Source: Planctomycetales bacterium (GTDB taxonomy: Bacteria > Planctomycetota > Planctomycetia > Planctomycetales > Planctomycetaceae). From it: a stretch of 64,000 nt of DNA. Of this stretch, positions 25,920 through 35,028 are shown piece after piece. Below the pieces are notes generated by a model that worked only from the letters and a program-made list of their open reading frames with translations, did not search any database and had not been told where the DNA came from. Every line of letters starts with the position of its first letter. Position 1 is the first letter of the stretch. The stretch lies in the NCBI GenBank assembly GCA_028285345.1, contig JANQPT010000017.1, positions 219,352 to 283,351 of the forward strand. The letters are read 5' to 3'. The position numbers were made by a program, and so were the translations under genes.

Positions 25920-27539
25920 ATGGCCCCCGCCGAGTCATGGACGCGAACCCGCCCCACCATCGGCGGCCGACACGGCGCAGTCGCTTCGGCTCATCCACTC
26001 GCCTCCCAAGCGGGGCTCGATATCCTCCGCAGCGGCGGTAACGCCGTCGATGCCGTCGTGACCATGGCGATCACGCTGGGGGTTGTCGAACCCTATATGA
26101 GCGGTCCGGGCGGAGTCGGCTTCCTGTTGCTCCACAAGGCGGACGGATCGTCACGGGTACTGAACTTCAGTGGAAACACACCGGCCGCGGGGACTCCGGA
26201 GCAGTTTACGCCCCAGTCTCAGGAGTATGGTCCACGGTCCTGCCTGATTCCCGGAAATGTTGCCGGATGGCTGACCGCGCTGGACGAGGAAGGGACGCTT
26301 GACCGTGAGCCGGTCTTTGCGCCGGCCATTCGGCACGCCGTCGACGGGTTTCCACTGCATCCCGCTAACGCGCGATTTCTCACGATTGCGCTGCCGCGTC
26401 TGAATGACGCGGGCACGGCGATTTATGGGGCCGTCCCCCATCGTGTCGGCATCCTGCTCAAACAGCCTGAACTGGCCGAGTCCTATCGCCGCATCGCCGA
26501 AGGAGGGGCGGAGGTATTCTACGGCGGCGAGTTGGGCAAAAAGATCGCAGACCACATCCAGTCGCAAGGCGGCTTGCTGACCCGCGATGATCTCGCCGGC
26601 TACCAGCCGCAATGGCAAACGCCGATTGGTGTCGATTATCGCGGAACGCACGTTAAGACTTGTCCACCCAACAACGAAGGATTCCAGATTCTGCAGCAAC
26701 TACGGCTGCTGGAAGGATTCGACCTGCAAGATTGCGGCCACAACTCCGTGGAGTACATTCACCTGGTCAGTGAGGCCATCAAACTGGCAGTAGCGGACCG
26801 CATCGAGTATTGCGGCGATCCCGATTTCTGTGAGATTCCACTGAAACAGTTGCTGAGCGACGAGTACATCGCGGAACGCCGCGGTCAGATCGACCGGGTG
26901 TGGGCCTCACAGAGTGAAGGCGAGCGGTTCCGGGGTGCGCGCGACGAGGCGATGGTCAGCCCGGGACGGATCGGCGGCTTGACGACTCATTTGGCGGCGG
27001 TCGACGAAATGGGCAATGTGGCCAGCATTACGCAGTCGCTGGGGAATGGATTCGGCTCGGGCGTCATCGTCCCAGGGACGGGTGTTGCGCTGAACAATTT
27101 CGTCTGGTGGTGCGAAATCGACCCCAACTGTTCCACGCCGAATTTGATCGCGCCGGGCAAGCGCTGGTCGAGCTGTATGGCCCCGCTGCACGTGCTTCAG
27201 GACGGCCGGTTTTGGTTCTCGGTTGCCACGCCCGGCAGTTGGGGCATTTTGCAGACGACGATGCAAATGTTCTTGAATGTCGTCGAATTCGGGGCCGATT
27301 TGCAGGCGGCGATCGAAGCGCCCCGATTTCGGGTTTGGGAGCGGACGCGAATGCAGATCGAAACGCGAATTGCGGCCGCCGCCCGCAACGAGCTCACCCG
27401 GCGGCATCATGCTCTTGAGCCGCTCGGTGATTATTCCGCGTTGGTCGGCGGCGGACAGGGCGTGATGATCGACCCCGATTCCGGCGCCCGCCTCGCCGGC
27501 GCCGACCCCCGGCGCGACGGGTATGCGCTGGCGTATTAG
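25920..27539 (+). CDS. Gamma-glutamyltransferase-like Ntn hydrolase
   Basis: A 539-residue protein of the gamma-glutamyltransferase family. ATG 25920 follows GGGAAG. Family landmarks are GGNAVDAVVTMAITLGVVEP, GPGGVGF, and the autoproteolysis site GGLTTHLAAVDEMGN near residue 350, where the second Thr would be the nucleophile. GGT enzymes cleave glutathione or transfer its glutamyl group. No signal peptide is seen, unlike periplasmic GGT, so this is more likely a cytoplasmic relative (acylase or hydrolase) than a true GGT. Confidence 0.87.
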   Translation: MAPAESWTRTRPTIGGRHGAVASAHPLASQAGLDILRSGGNAVDAVVTMAITLGVVEPYMSGPGGVGFLLLHKADGSSRVLNFSGNTPAAGTPEQFTPQSQEYGPRSCLIPGNVAGWLTALDEEGTLDREPVFAPAIRHAVDGFPLHPANARFLTIALPRLNDAGTAIYGAVPHRVGILLKQPELAESYRRIAEGGAEVFYGGELGKKIADHIQSQGGLLTRDDLAGYQPQWQTPIGVDYRGTHVKTCPPNNEGFQILQQLRLLEGFDLQDCGHNSVEYIHLVSEAIKLAVADRIEYCGDPDFCEIPLKQLLSDEYIAERRGQIDRVWASQSEGERFRGARDEAMVSPGRIGGLTTHLAAVDEMGNVASITQSLGNGFGSGVIVPGTGVALNNFVWWCEIDPNCSTPNLIAPGKRWSSCMAPLHVLQDGRFWFSVATPGSWGILQTTMQMFLNVVEFGADLQAAIEAPRFRVWERTRMQIETRIAAAARNELTRRHHALEPLGDYSALVGGGQGVMIDPDSGARLAGADPRRDGYALAY

Positions 27540-27601
27540 CCAGAGCGTGATCCCCTTCGGCAACGGTAGAGCGACCCGATCAGAACCGCCAAGGCGATCG
27601 A

Positions 27602-28165
27602 ATGGACAACGAACTGGAAACAGGACTCATCGGCGGCGTCGAAAAACGGGATGTCGTCCTCTGCGAGTATCAGCCGAACTGGCCGGAGTTGTTTCGCCGG
27701 CATGCGGAGTTCATTGCGCGAGCCGTCGGCGACGCGGCGCTGCAGATTGAGCACATCGGATCGACCTCCGTCCCGGGGCTCGCGGCCAAACCGATCATTG
27801 ATATCCTGCTGGTGGTCGAGCGCTCGGACGACGAGTCGCGCTATTTGCCGCAACTCGAAGCCGCCGGCTATCAGCTCCGCGTTCGCGAACCGGAGTTCCA
27901 CGAACACCGCATGCTGAGGACCGCCGCTAAGGATGTCCACATTCACGTCTATTCCAAAGGATGCCCGGAGGTTTCGCGGCATCTAGTATTCCGGAATCGT
28001 CTCCGCTCAAATGACGCCGATCGGCAGCAGTACGAAGAGACAAAACGACAGCTCGCCGCACAAGACTGGCCCGATATGAACGCCTATGCGGACGCAAAAG
28101 GTGACGTCATTGAGCGGATCATTGCGGCAGGTGCTGCGGATCTCACGAATCGACAAGAGTGTTGA
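27602..28165 (+). CDS. GrpB/UPF0157 nucleotidyltransferase-like protein
   Basis: A 187-residue GrpB-family protein. Landmarks are EYQPNWPELFRRHAEFI, IEHIGSTSVPGLAAKPIIDI and YLVFRNRLR-like HLVFRNRLRSND. The fold belongs to the nucleotidyltransferase superfamily, with the GSTSVPGL loop and the following Asp as the likely nucleotide and metal site. Its cellular reaction is not established. The 3' end overlaps the convergent GNAT gene by 23 bases. Confidence 0.88.
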   Translation: MDNELETGLIGGVEKRDVVLCEYQPNWPELFRRHAEFIARAVGDAALQIEHIGSTSVPGLAAKPIIDILLVVERSDDESRYLPQLEAAGYQLRVREPEFHEHRMLRTAAKDVHIHVYSKGCPEVSRHLVFRNRLRSNDADRQQYEETKRQLAAQDWPDMNAYADAKGDVIERIIAAGAADLTNRQEC

Positions 28166-28628
28166 ACGCTTTGGTCATCGTGACCTCATGCAGCACCGCG
28201 TGAACATCACTCTCACACCAATCGGCCGTCTCCTCCCGGACCGCTGCGAATCCCAACCGTTCAAAGATCAGCGGATTGCCGGTTTCACGAATTGTCTTAA
28301 GTGTAACGCTGCGTAATCCTTCGACTGCGAGCATCGATTCCAGATAGGACAACATCTGCCGGGCGATTCCTCGTCGCTGAATGTCCGGTTCGACGACCAG
28401 ATTCGCGAGATGAGCGTGCGGCGGCGCCAGCCAATAGTCGACCGCCCCGACGATGTCGGCCTGATGCAGGGCAACGATCGTTTGCACCTCCAGGTCTGCG
28501 TCCGCGCGAACCGGCGTTGCCGTTGCATTTGGGCGGTAGATCCGCCGAATGGCGCGAAACGCGCTTTGCTGAAGAGATTCGATCCGCGGGGTTTCGTCTG
28601 GTCGAGCTGATTTAATTTGCAGCTGCAC
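28143..28628 (-). CDS. GNAT-family N-acetyltransferase
   Basis: A 161-residue GNAT enzyme. Motif A is visible as VVEPDIQRRGIARQMLSYLES at about 88-108, after ANL; the later LKTIRETGNPLIFERLGF is motif B, giving the acetyl-CoA site and the final strands. Substrate unknown. The gene is convergent with the GrpB gene and overlaps its end. It stands just upstream on the minus strand from the sugar dehydrogenase gene's region but 41 bases separate them in the opposite order, so an operon is not required. Confidence 0.85.
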   Translation of the reverse strand: MQLQIKSARPDETPRIESLQQSAFRAIRRIYRPNATATPVRADADLEVQTIVALHQADIVGAVDYWLAPPHAHLANLVVEPDIQRRGIARQMLSYLESMLAVEGLRSVTLKTIRETGNPLIFERLGFAAVREETADWCESDVHAVLHEVTMTKAFNTLVDS

Positions 28629-28669
28629 GAGCGCATCTCAACACGAATGATTATGCGTCGACCACGAGC

Positions 28670-29878
28670 CTACCGCTTCTTCACAAACCGAAACACATGC
28701 CCCGTCGGCGTGAGCATATACAGTTCGCCTTGCTCGTCTTCGCCGAAGGACATCACCGGCAGCGGGTCGGCGCCTTCCGGCCAACTGATGCTGCGGTTGG
28801 CGGTCACTTTTTTCTTCGCTTCGTCATATTTCAAAGCCCAAATCAGGCCCGTGACATAGTCGGCATACAGGTAGTGGCCGGCCATCTCGGGAAATTTGGA
28901 GCCGCGATAAACGTGACCGCCGGTGATCGATTTTCCGACGTCATGTTTGTACTCCCAGATCGGCTCGATCAAATCATCCCGCGGGCCGGAACCCTGTGGG
29001 CCGAATTTGTGTTTGCCTTCGCGCAGGTTCCAGCCGTAGTTGCCTCCCTTGACGATGATGTCGATCTCCTCCCAAATGTCCTGCCCTACGTCGCTCGCCC
29101 AGCAGGTGCCGGTCTTGCGGTCAAAGGAAAGCCGCCAAATGTTCCGCACTCCGTAGGCCCAAATCTCCGGCTTCGCGTCCGCGCGGCCGACGAAGGGGTT
29201 GTCCTTGGGAACGGAGTAGTTCTTGCCCTTCGACTTGTGATCGATGTCAATCCGCAGAATCGAGCCGAGCCACGTCTTGAGGTTTTGCCCGTTGCGGTGG
29301 GGGTCATTTGCCGCGCCGCCATCACCCAGGGCGATGTAGAGGTAACCGTCGGGACCGAACGCAATCGTGCCGCCGTTGTGATTCCAGAATGGCTGGGGAA
29401 CCCGCAGAATTTCTTCTTCCGAATCGGGATCGGCTTTGTTGGGGTCGTCTTTCGACACGGTAAACCGTGAAACGACCGACGTGTGCGGGGCGTCCGTCGT
29501 GGTGTAGTAGACGAAAAACTGCCCATTCTGCTTGTACTTGGGATGAAACGCCAAGCCCAACAGGCCTTCCTCATTCTGGTTGTCCTTGTAGACCACCTTG
29601 GATCGCAAGTCGATGTAGTCGGCTGTCTGCACCGCGTCGGCGTCGTTTTTAAAGACGCGAATCAATCCCTCTTGCTCGGCGACGAAAACGCGATTGCTGC
29701 CGTCGTTGGCATGCGTGAGCACGATCGGGCGCCGGAATTCCAATTCGACGAATGTCTGCTCGGCCTGAATCGGCAGGGGGCTTTCGTCGATGTCGGCAGC
29801 CGGCAAAGCCACGGTGGTCAGTGCGATGCTTACGAACAAAAGAGCGAACATCAAACGTCGATACGAACGGTGATTCAT
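28670..29878 (-). CDS. Secreted PQQ-type glucose/sorbosone dehydrogenase-like protein
   Basis: A 402-residue beta-propeller of the glucose/sorbosone dehydrogenase family. The start at 29878 gives a good signal peptide (MFALLFVSIALTTVALPAA after a short basic start). Landmarks are RVFVAEQEGLIRVF, HPKYKQNGQFFVYYT, IALGDGGAANDPHRNGQ, AYGVRNIWRLSFDRKTG and GGHVYRGSKFPEM. The family oxidises aldose sugars with PQQ, although many planctomycete members lack proof of activity. A cupredoxin-like gene lies directly upstream on the same strand and could be an electron partner, which is an inference from position only. Confidence 0.9.
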   Translation of the reverse strand: MNHRSYRRLMFALLFVSIALTTVALPAADIDESPLPIQAEQTFVELEFRRPIVLTHANDGSNRVFVAEQEGLIRVFKNDADAVQTADYIDLRSKVVYKDNQNEEGLLGLAFHPKYKQNGQFFVYYTTTDAPHTSVVSRFTVSKDDPNKADPDSEEEILRVPQPFWNHNGGTIAFGPDGYLYIALGDGGAANDPHRNGQNLKTWLGSILRIDIDHKSKGKNYSVPKDNPFVGRADAKPEIWAYGVRNIWRLSFDRKTGTCWASDVGQDIWEEIDIIVKGGNYGWNLREGKHKFGPQGSGPRDDLIEPIWEYKHDVGKSITGGHVYRGSKFPEMAGHYLYADYVTGLIWALKYDEAKKKVTANRSISWPEGADPLPVMSFGEDEQGELYMLTPTGHVFRFVKKR

Positions 29879-29965
29879 CGGGAGCAATACCTCAACGGGG
29901 GATCTGGGCAAACCTGGCAATTCCGAAAAGAGCATAGAGGATGGGACGCCCGAATTCAATTCGGC

Positions 29966-30847
29966 TCATTCGTCAGTTTTGAACAGGCTGGGATCGAGCG
30001 TCCACTCCCCGAAGTTGTTTTCGCCTTCCTCGATCGTGACCGTGACGCGGCCCCTTTTCCATTCTGTTTTTTGTCCAGCCTGCGCTGCGCTGGTGATCGA
30101 TTGGGGAATCTCGTGCCAGACTTGAAATGTCCACTCGCCGGCAGGAAGGTTTTTGATCTTGAAGCGGCCATCGGCGTCGGTTACCGCCATGTAGGGATGT
30201 TCCTGCACCAGCAGCCAGCCGGTCATCCAGGCGTGGATTGAACAGCTGATCTTAACCGGCTTTCGCTCGGCTTTGCGAACCGATCGTTCATCGGTACTCC
30301 CCGAGGGTGTGACGACGTTAAACGGCAAATTGCGCTTCAAGCCCGCCGCTGTGTTGTGCGCAATTGTATCCTCATTTTTCAGCGCCAGTTTCTGCGTCGT
30401 CCGCAGCAACGTCACGTGCGGGTTAAACCGGCATTTGCTGTTCGAGAGCAGCACGGACTTCTCCGCTGTCTTGGCGTAAGACTGGTGGATCGGCGGCGCC
30501 GGACCTCGGCGCGGCACCTCCAGCCAAAGCACCACGTTGGCGATTCCGCGGTTTTTCTGATTAACGACGAGCTGTTCGGCTTTTGGCTCGAACGGAGAAC
30601 AAAATTCAATGTCCTTGTTCAGCTGCAATTTGGCTTGTGCCGGCGGCTCGCCGTCGTAAACAAATCTCCCCGACAGGTGCCCCCACTTCTGTGCTGCAGT
30701 GGCTTTGTTGCCGGTTCGGCTTGCTGACGGCTTGCCCTGCTGACGGCTTGACGCCGCGACGACGGTGTGCTGACGATCAGCGCCGTGGGCCCAAAAGAAA
30801 CAGCCGGCAGCCGCCGCTGCCAGGATCAATGTCGCCGTGGTCTTCAT
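29966..30847 (-). CDS. Exported cupredoxin-like protein with a type 1 copper site
   Basis: A 293-residue protein: signal peptide with a hydrophobic run at about 5-22, an N-terminal beta domain, and a C-terminal carboxypeptidase-regulatory-like sandwich (HPYMAVTDADGRFKIKNLPAG). Between them is a mononuclear copper pattern: His164 (IAHNT), Cys202, His205 and Met208 in SCSIHAWM. This is the type 1 (blue copper) ligand set His-Cys-His-Met, so the protein probably carries electrons outside the cytoplasm. Cys83 and Cys139 could form a disulfide. It ends 88 bases before the start of the sugar dehydrogenase on the same strand. Confidence 0.8.
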   Translation of the reverse strand: MKTTATLILAAAAAGCFFWAHGADRQHTVVAASSRQQGKPSASRTGNKATAAQKWGHLSGRFVYDGEPPAQAKLQLNKDIEFCSPFEPKAEQLVVNQKNRGIANVVLWLEVPRRGPAPPIHQSYAKTAEKSVLLSNSKCRFNPHVTLLRTTQKLALKNEDTIAHNTAAGLKRNLPFNVVTPSGSTDERSVRKAERKPVKISCSIHAWMTGWLLVQEHPYMAVTDADGRFKIKNLPAGEWTFQVWHEIPQSITSAAQAGQKTEWKRGRVTVTIEEGENNFGEWTLDPSLFKTDE

Positions 30848-30931
30848 GTGGTGTTCCTACATCGTGCGAGTGGGCGCGTCATTCTCATCATAGCTGCGCG
30901 GTCGCACAACGAACACGCGGGCGGCCGGTAT

Positions 30932-31717
30932 TTAGAACGGAAACTGGGAATCCATTTCCGACTCGGCCAGTTCGACCAAAAAGTCCGAAATCCGCTTGGC
31001 GACGGCCTCCACAAACTGCCGTCCCTTTTCCGCCGTCGCCCGATGCGGATTGCCCGAGCCGCTGTTGGTGGTCAGCAAATCCCAGCGGCGGGTGATACTG
31101 ATCCACCCGCGATTGACCGCGTCAAATCGAGTCGGACTGACGTCGCCGTCGTCGGCGCGGAGTGCGCCGGTGTCGGAGTCGATGGCGACGAGATCGTCAA
31201 AATAGGCCAGACCGATCGCGGTCTCCATCTCGCCCGCATGGTCGCCCGCGTCATCGAAGATTTGCTGTTGCAGATCGGCGGAAATGCCCCGAAACCAATC
31301 GCACAAGAACAAATGGGCAGGGGTTTTGTCGTGTAACTCCCGCAGCAACGGCTTGAAGTCGTTACCGCCGTGGCTGTTGAGGATCACGATTTTGCGGATC
31401 CCGTGGTTGACGAGCGACTCGACGAGGTCCGTAATCACAATTCCCAGCGTCGAGGGATCGAGATTCATCGACAAATGGAATGCCGACTGATTGGTCTCGG
31501 TGCCGTACGGAATCGGCGGCAACAACACGACCCGAGCACCCTGTTTGAAGGCGGCTTCGCAAGCCATTTCGCCGATGACCTGCGACTCCAGCGTGTCGGT
31601 ACCGTAGGGGAGATGCAAATTGTGCGGCTCCGTCGCCCCCATCGGTAAGACGGCCACTTTGTACGGGTGGTGTTTGACGTATCCGTAATTGATTTCCGAC
31701 AGAATCCAAGGCCGCAT
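30932..31717 (-). CDS. Creatininase-family hydrolase
   Basis: A 261-residue creatininase-family protein. Metal-binding landmarks are visible: Glu and His in LPMGATEPHNLHLPYGTDT, the NSHGGNDF motif near residue 115 and GEMETAIGL near 170. Members hydrolyse cyclic amides (creatinine) or act on formamide intermediates of cofactor biosynthesis; the true substrate here is not known. No signal peptide. The next gene upstream on the same strand, 62 bases away, is a nucleosidase-like protein, so the two may share a transcript. Confidence 0.88.
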   Translation of the reverse strand: MRPWILSEINYGYVKHHPYKVAVLPMGATEPHNLHLPYGTDTLESQVIGEMACEAAFKQGARVVLLPPIPYGTETNQSAFHLSMNLDPSTLGIVITDLVESLVNHGIRKIVILNSHGGNDFKPLLRELHDKTPAHLFLCDWFRGISADLQQQIFDDAGDHAGEMETAIGLAYFDDLVAIDSDTGALRADDGDVSPTRFDAVNRGWISITRRWDLLTTNSGSGNPHRATAEKGRQFVEAVAKRISDFLVELAESEMDSQFPF

Positions 31718-31779
31718 GTCAGACCTTTCACGTTCCTGTGCCGAACCAAGCGCGTTGTGGCTGTTTTGTGGGTCGCCGT

Positions 31780-32547
31780 CTAATGTTCCGCTTCATACAG
31801 TTGGGCCACCACGCCGTCCAAAAACAGCGCCAGCCGATCAGCGGCAAGATGCGCCGCTTCGCGCAGTTTCCACAAATCTTTGACCGCGCCGGGCCGTTTC
31901 CAAACGGCGCCGACCGCTGCGCCGACGCGATACGTCCCGGTCGCTCCTAAAACCGACAGCACTTCCGGCGGCAAATCGGCCGACATGTCGTCGCTGATCA
32001 CCCGCACGGCCAAGTATTTGGTGTGAGTTTCCGCGGCGACTTGCGCGACCGCCAAGCTCTCCATGTCGACCGCAATCGCGCCATGTTCATGAGCCAGCCG
32101 TTGTTTCTCCTCAACGGTTCGCACGATCTCATCGGTGTTCAAAATCCGGCCCACAAACAGCCCGGCGTCCGGATTGGCCGGCATGTTGGAGTTCTGGACC
32201 AACTCCTGCCCGTGAACATCGCAGACGACGTCGGCCACGACAATGTTTCCGACTTTCATTTTCGGGTCCAGCGCGCCGGAGAATCCTGCGGAGAGAATCC
32301 ATTTGGGCGTGTGCGCATCGATGAGTGCCTGTGTCGCCCGCCGCGCGCGGGCGAAGCCGGTTCCGGTTTCGACGACGGCGATCTTGATGTCCCCATACCG
32401 CCCGCCTCGAAAAACGAAGCTGTCCCCTTTGTATTTTCGTACCCGTTCGCAGCGTTCCAAGAACGGAGCGATCTCGATGTGCAGCGCGCATACAATGCCG
32501 ATGTCGGCATGGGCTTTGTCGTTCGCTGACGCGGAGGATTCGGGCAT
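31780..32547 (-). CDS. Nucleoside phosphorylase/nucleosidase superfamily protein
   Basis: A 255-residue protein of the PNP/MTA-SAH nucleosidase superfamily. It begins with IGIVCALHIEIAPF, has the phosphate/ribose loop ILSAGFSGAL near residue 85, and VDMESLAVAQVA near 170, whose MES motif binds the ribose. Such enzymes cleave or phosphorolyse nucleosides such as methylthioadenosine or S-adenosylhomocysteine. The length and the charged C-terminus differ from E. coli MtnN, and planctomycetes also use this fold in hopanoid-related genes, so the substrate is left open. Confidence 0.83.
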   Translation of the reverse strand: MPESSASANDKAHADIGIVCALHIEIAPFLERCERVRKYKGDSFVFRGGRYGDIKIAVVETGTGFARARRATQALIDAHTPKWILSAGFSGALDPKMKVGNIVVADVVCDVHGQELVQNSNMPANPDAGLFVGRILNTDEIVRTVEEKQRLAHEHGAIAVDMESLAVAQVAAETHTKYLAVRVISDDMSADLPPEVLSVLGATGTYRVGAAVGAVWKRPGAVKDLWKLREAAHLAADRLALFLDGVVAQLYEAEH

Positions 32548-32736
32548 GAGCGTTAAGAATTACGTGGTTGGGATGCGAGACCGATGGCTCACTGTAACGA
32601 AACGGATAGTGCGTTTCCAATCCGGGCTGACCGATGTTGATCGCGCCGCAGGGTTTGAAGCACTGTTCGGCAGCGGCTATAGTCGATGAACGCTGTGCGC
32701 GACTTTATTACACGCATTTGAGTACTGGGGGATATC

Positions 32737-33888
32737 ATGCGGAACGTGTTTTGCTCACTGATCCCGGCGGTCATGCTTGTGCCGTCACTTGTCTCGGGCG
32801 AGGAACCGAAAGTCGTTGAGCACGTCACCGTCTACAAACAACCGGACCGCTTTGCCGGCTGGCCGGCGAACAACGGAATTTGGAACTGGGGCGATGAAAT
32901 CGTCGTCGGCTTTACGCTGGGATATCACGATGACAAAAAGCAAGGCGGACACCCCATCGACCGCGCTCGCGGCGAAGTCCCGCACCAAGCACGCAGCGTC
33001 GACGGCGGCCGGACCTGGACGATTGAGAAACCGAACTACCTCACCAAGGACCTCAAGGAACCCGAACCGACCGAACCAGCCGGGGGCATCGACTTTACCA
33101 AGCCGGACTTTGCAATGAACTTCCGCATGGAGCACAGCAATCACGGCTTTTCGCACTATTACTACACCTATGACCGCTGCAAGACCTGGGAAGGCCCCTT
33201 CAAATTGCCGGCGTTCGGACGATCGGGAATCTTTGCGCGGACCGATTACATCGTCAACGGCAAACATGACATGCAGGTCTTTTTGACCGCCGCCAAAGAT
33301 GGAGGCGGTGAGGGCTGGCCGTTCTGCGCCCGCACGACCGACGGCGGCAGGACCTGGAAATTCATCGGCTGGATCGGCCCCCAGCCGGGCGCAGGGGGAT
33401 ATGCGATCATGCCCTCGACGGTCCGCCTCAACAGCGGCGGCTTGCTGACCATGATTCGCCGCCGCGGCCGTTTTCCTGAAGGCAAACGCTGGTGGCTGGA
33501 AGCGTTTCTCTCACCCGACGACGGCCGGACTTGGTATATGCTGGACAAGCCGTGGATCAACAATCGGGGTAATCCCGCTGCAATGATTCGCCTCAAAGAT
33601 GGCCGCATTTGCCTCACCTGGGGATCGCGGGCGATGCCGTACGGCTTTCGCGCCAAGTTGAGTGAAGACGAGGGCCAAACCTGGTCGGAAGAAATCATCC
33701 TCCGCGACGACGGCAAGGTGTGGGACTTGGGTTATCCCCGCACCGTACAGCGTGCCGACGGCAACGTTTTCACCGCCTACTACTTCAATGACCGCCACGG
33801 TAAGGAACGCTATATCGCCGGCACGATCTGGAATCCCGGCACCCCGTCGGCCCAGCTCAGCCAATCTGAAAAACCAACCGTCAAGTGA
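32737..33888 (+). CDS. Exported sialidase-like (BNR repeat) protein
   Basis: A 383-residue beta-propeller with signal peptide MRNVFCSLIPAVMLVPSLVSG. Four Asp-box/BNR motifs are visible: SVDGGRTW, TTDGGRTW, SPDDGRTW and SEDEGQTW. The family includes exo-alpha-sialidases, but the catalytic Arg triad cannot be assigned by eye and many planctomycete homologues act on other sugars. It is followed after 13 bases by a DapA-family gene, so the two are probably co-transcribed and used in the same sugar pathway. Confidence 0.83.
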   Translation: MRNVFCSLIPAVMLVPSLVSGEEPKVVEHVTVYKQPDRFAGWPANNGIWNWGDEIVVGFTLGYHDDKKQGGHPIDRARGEVPHQARSVDGGRTWTIEKPNYLTKDLKEPEPTEPAGGIDFTKPDFAMNFRMEHSNHGFSHYYYTYDRCKTWEGPFKLPAFGRSGIFARTDYIVNGKHDMQVFLTAAKDGGGEGWPFCARTTDGGRTWKFIGWIGPQPGAGGYAIMPSTVRLNSGGLLTMIRRRGRFPEGKRWWLEAFLSPDDGRTWYMLDKPWINNRGNPAAMIRLKDGRICLTWGSRAMPYGFRAKLSEDEGQTWSEEIILRDDGKVWDLGYPRTVQRADGNVFTAYYFNDRHGKERYIAGTIWNPGTPSAQLSQSEKPTVK

Positions 33889-33901
33889 AAGGCTGCAATT
33901 C

Positions 33902-34843
33902 ATGAGCAGTGAGGAAGAGCGCGATCCATCGCACATCGGTTTTGTCGGCATGATGCCGATCATGCCCACGGCGGTGACTGAGCAGGGAACGCTCGATGAA
34001 TCGAGCCAGCGGCGGTTAGTACAGTATTGCCTCAAGTGCGGGGCGGTGGCGATCGGGCATTTCGGGATCGCTTCGGAGTTTCACAAGGTTTCTGAGAGCG
34101 ATCGGCGGCGGCTGACGGAAATGATCGTTGACGAGACCGCCGGAGCAGCGCCGGTCTTTATTGGCGTGACGGCGCCGGGGGTGCGGACGGCGCTCGACTA
34201 TGCACGAGAAGCAGAGCAACTCGGCGCCGATCTCATTTTGGCGGCGCTGCCCTACGTTGATCTGCCCGATACCGCTGGTGCATACGACTACTATGCCGCT
34301 TTGGCGGACGCGACAGCGCTGCCGATTATCGTCCAGGACACACCGGCGAGCAGCGGGATTCTGACCGCAGACCTGTTGTGGCGAATGGTGCAAGAGATTC
34401 CGGGTGTGCAGCATGTCAAAGCGGAAGGAAAAAACTTTCTCACCAAGACCGCCGATCTATTGCGGCTCAGCGGCGGTGATATCTCGGTGATCGGCGGCGC
34501 AGGCGGACGTCATTTGTTGCATTTGTTGCGGCTGGGTGTGACCGCCTTCATGACCGGCACCGAAGCGCTCGAACTGCACGCCGGAGCGCTGAACGCCTAC
34601 TTAAACGGTGATCCGGAATGCGCAGCGCAGATTTATATTGAGCAGATTCTGCCGTATTTGGAGTTCTACCTCGACTATCCCGAAGAACTGCTCAAAGTGA
34701 TGCTGCATCAGCGGGGCGTAATCGACTGCCCCGATGTCCTCGCGCCTCCGGCGGCAGCTGCGATGAGCGACGTCGAACGTGCAGAACTCGACTGGGTGCT
34801 GGATCGAATCGGCTGGCGCAAACAGTGGCCTGCAATTCCGTAG
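33902..34843 (+). CDS. DapA/NanA-family aldolase-like protein
   Basis: A 313-residue TIM-barrel protein of the dihydrodipicolinate synthase/N-acetylneuraminate lyase family. ATG 33902 is preferred; a longer in-frame start would lie inside the previous gene. The Schiff-base Lys should be in GVQHVKAEGKN. The position that is Tyr in DapA (motif YN before the Pro) reads VQDTPASS here, so a key catalytic Tyr appears to be replaced. That makes lysine-pathway DapA activity unlikely. Its close spacing to the sialidase-like gene suggests sugar acid breakdown, but this is inference. Confidence 0.85.
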   Translation: MSSEEERDPSHIGFVGMMPIMPTAVTEQGTLDESSQRRLVQYCLKCGAVAIGHFGIASEFHKVSESDRRRLTEMIVDETAGAAPVFIGVTAPGVRTALDYAREAEQLGADLILAALPYVDLPDTAGAYDYYAALADATALPIIVQDTPASSGILTADLLWRMVQEIPGVQHVKAEGKNFLTKTADLLRLSGGDISVIGGAGGRHLLHLLRLGVTAFMTGTEALELHAGALNAYLNGDPECAAQIYIEQILPYLEFYLDYPEELLKVMLHQRGVIDCPDVLAPPAAAAMSDVERAELDWVLDRIGWRKQWPAIP

Positions 34844-35028
34844 TCCCGTCGCGAGAGTTCGCGTACTCCCGGCGGGTCGGATTCTCGTGCAGCATCCAAG
34901 TTCCGACCCAAACATCAAAGACTCTGCCCGCGATCGGCAGATTCCGCCCGCACAGCCGTCTCGACGATGGTATAATGCAATTGACTGGATAATCGACACC
35001 GAGTCAGTTGAATCACCGGGACAGGGCG

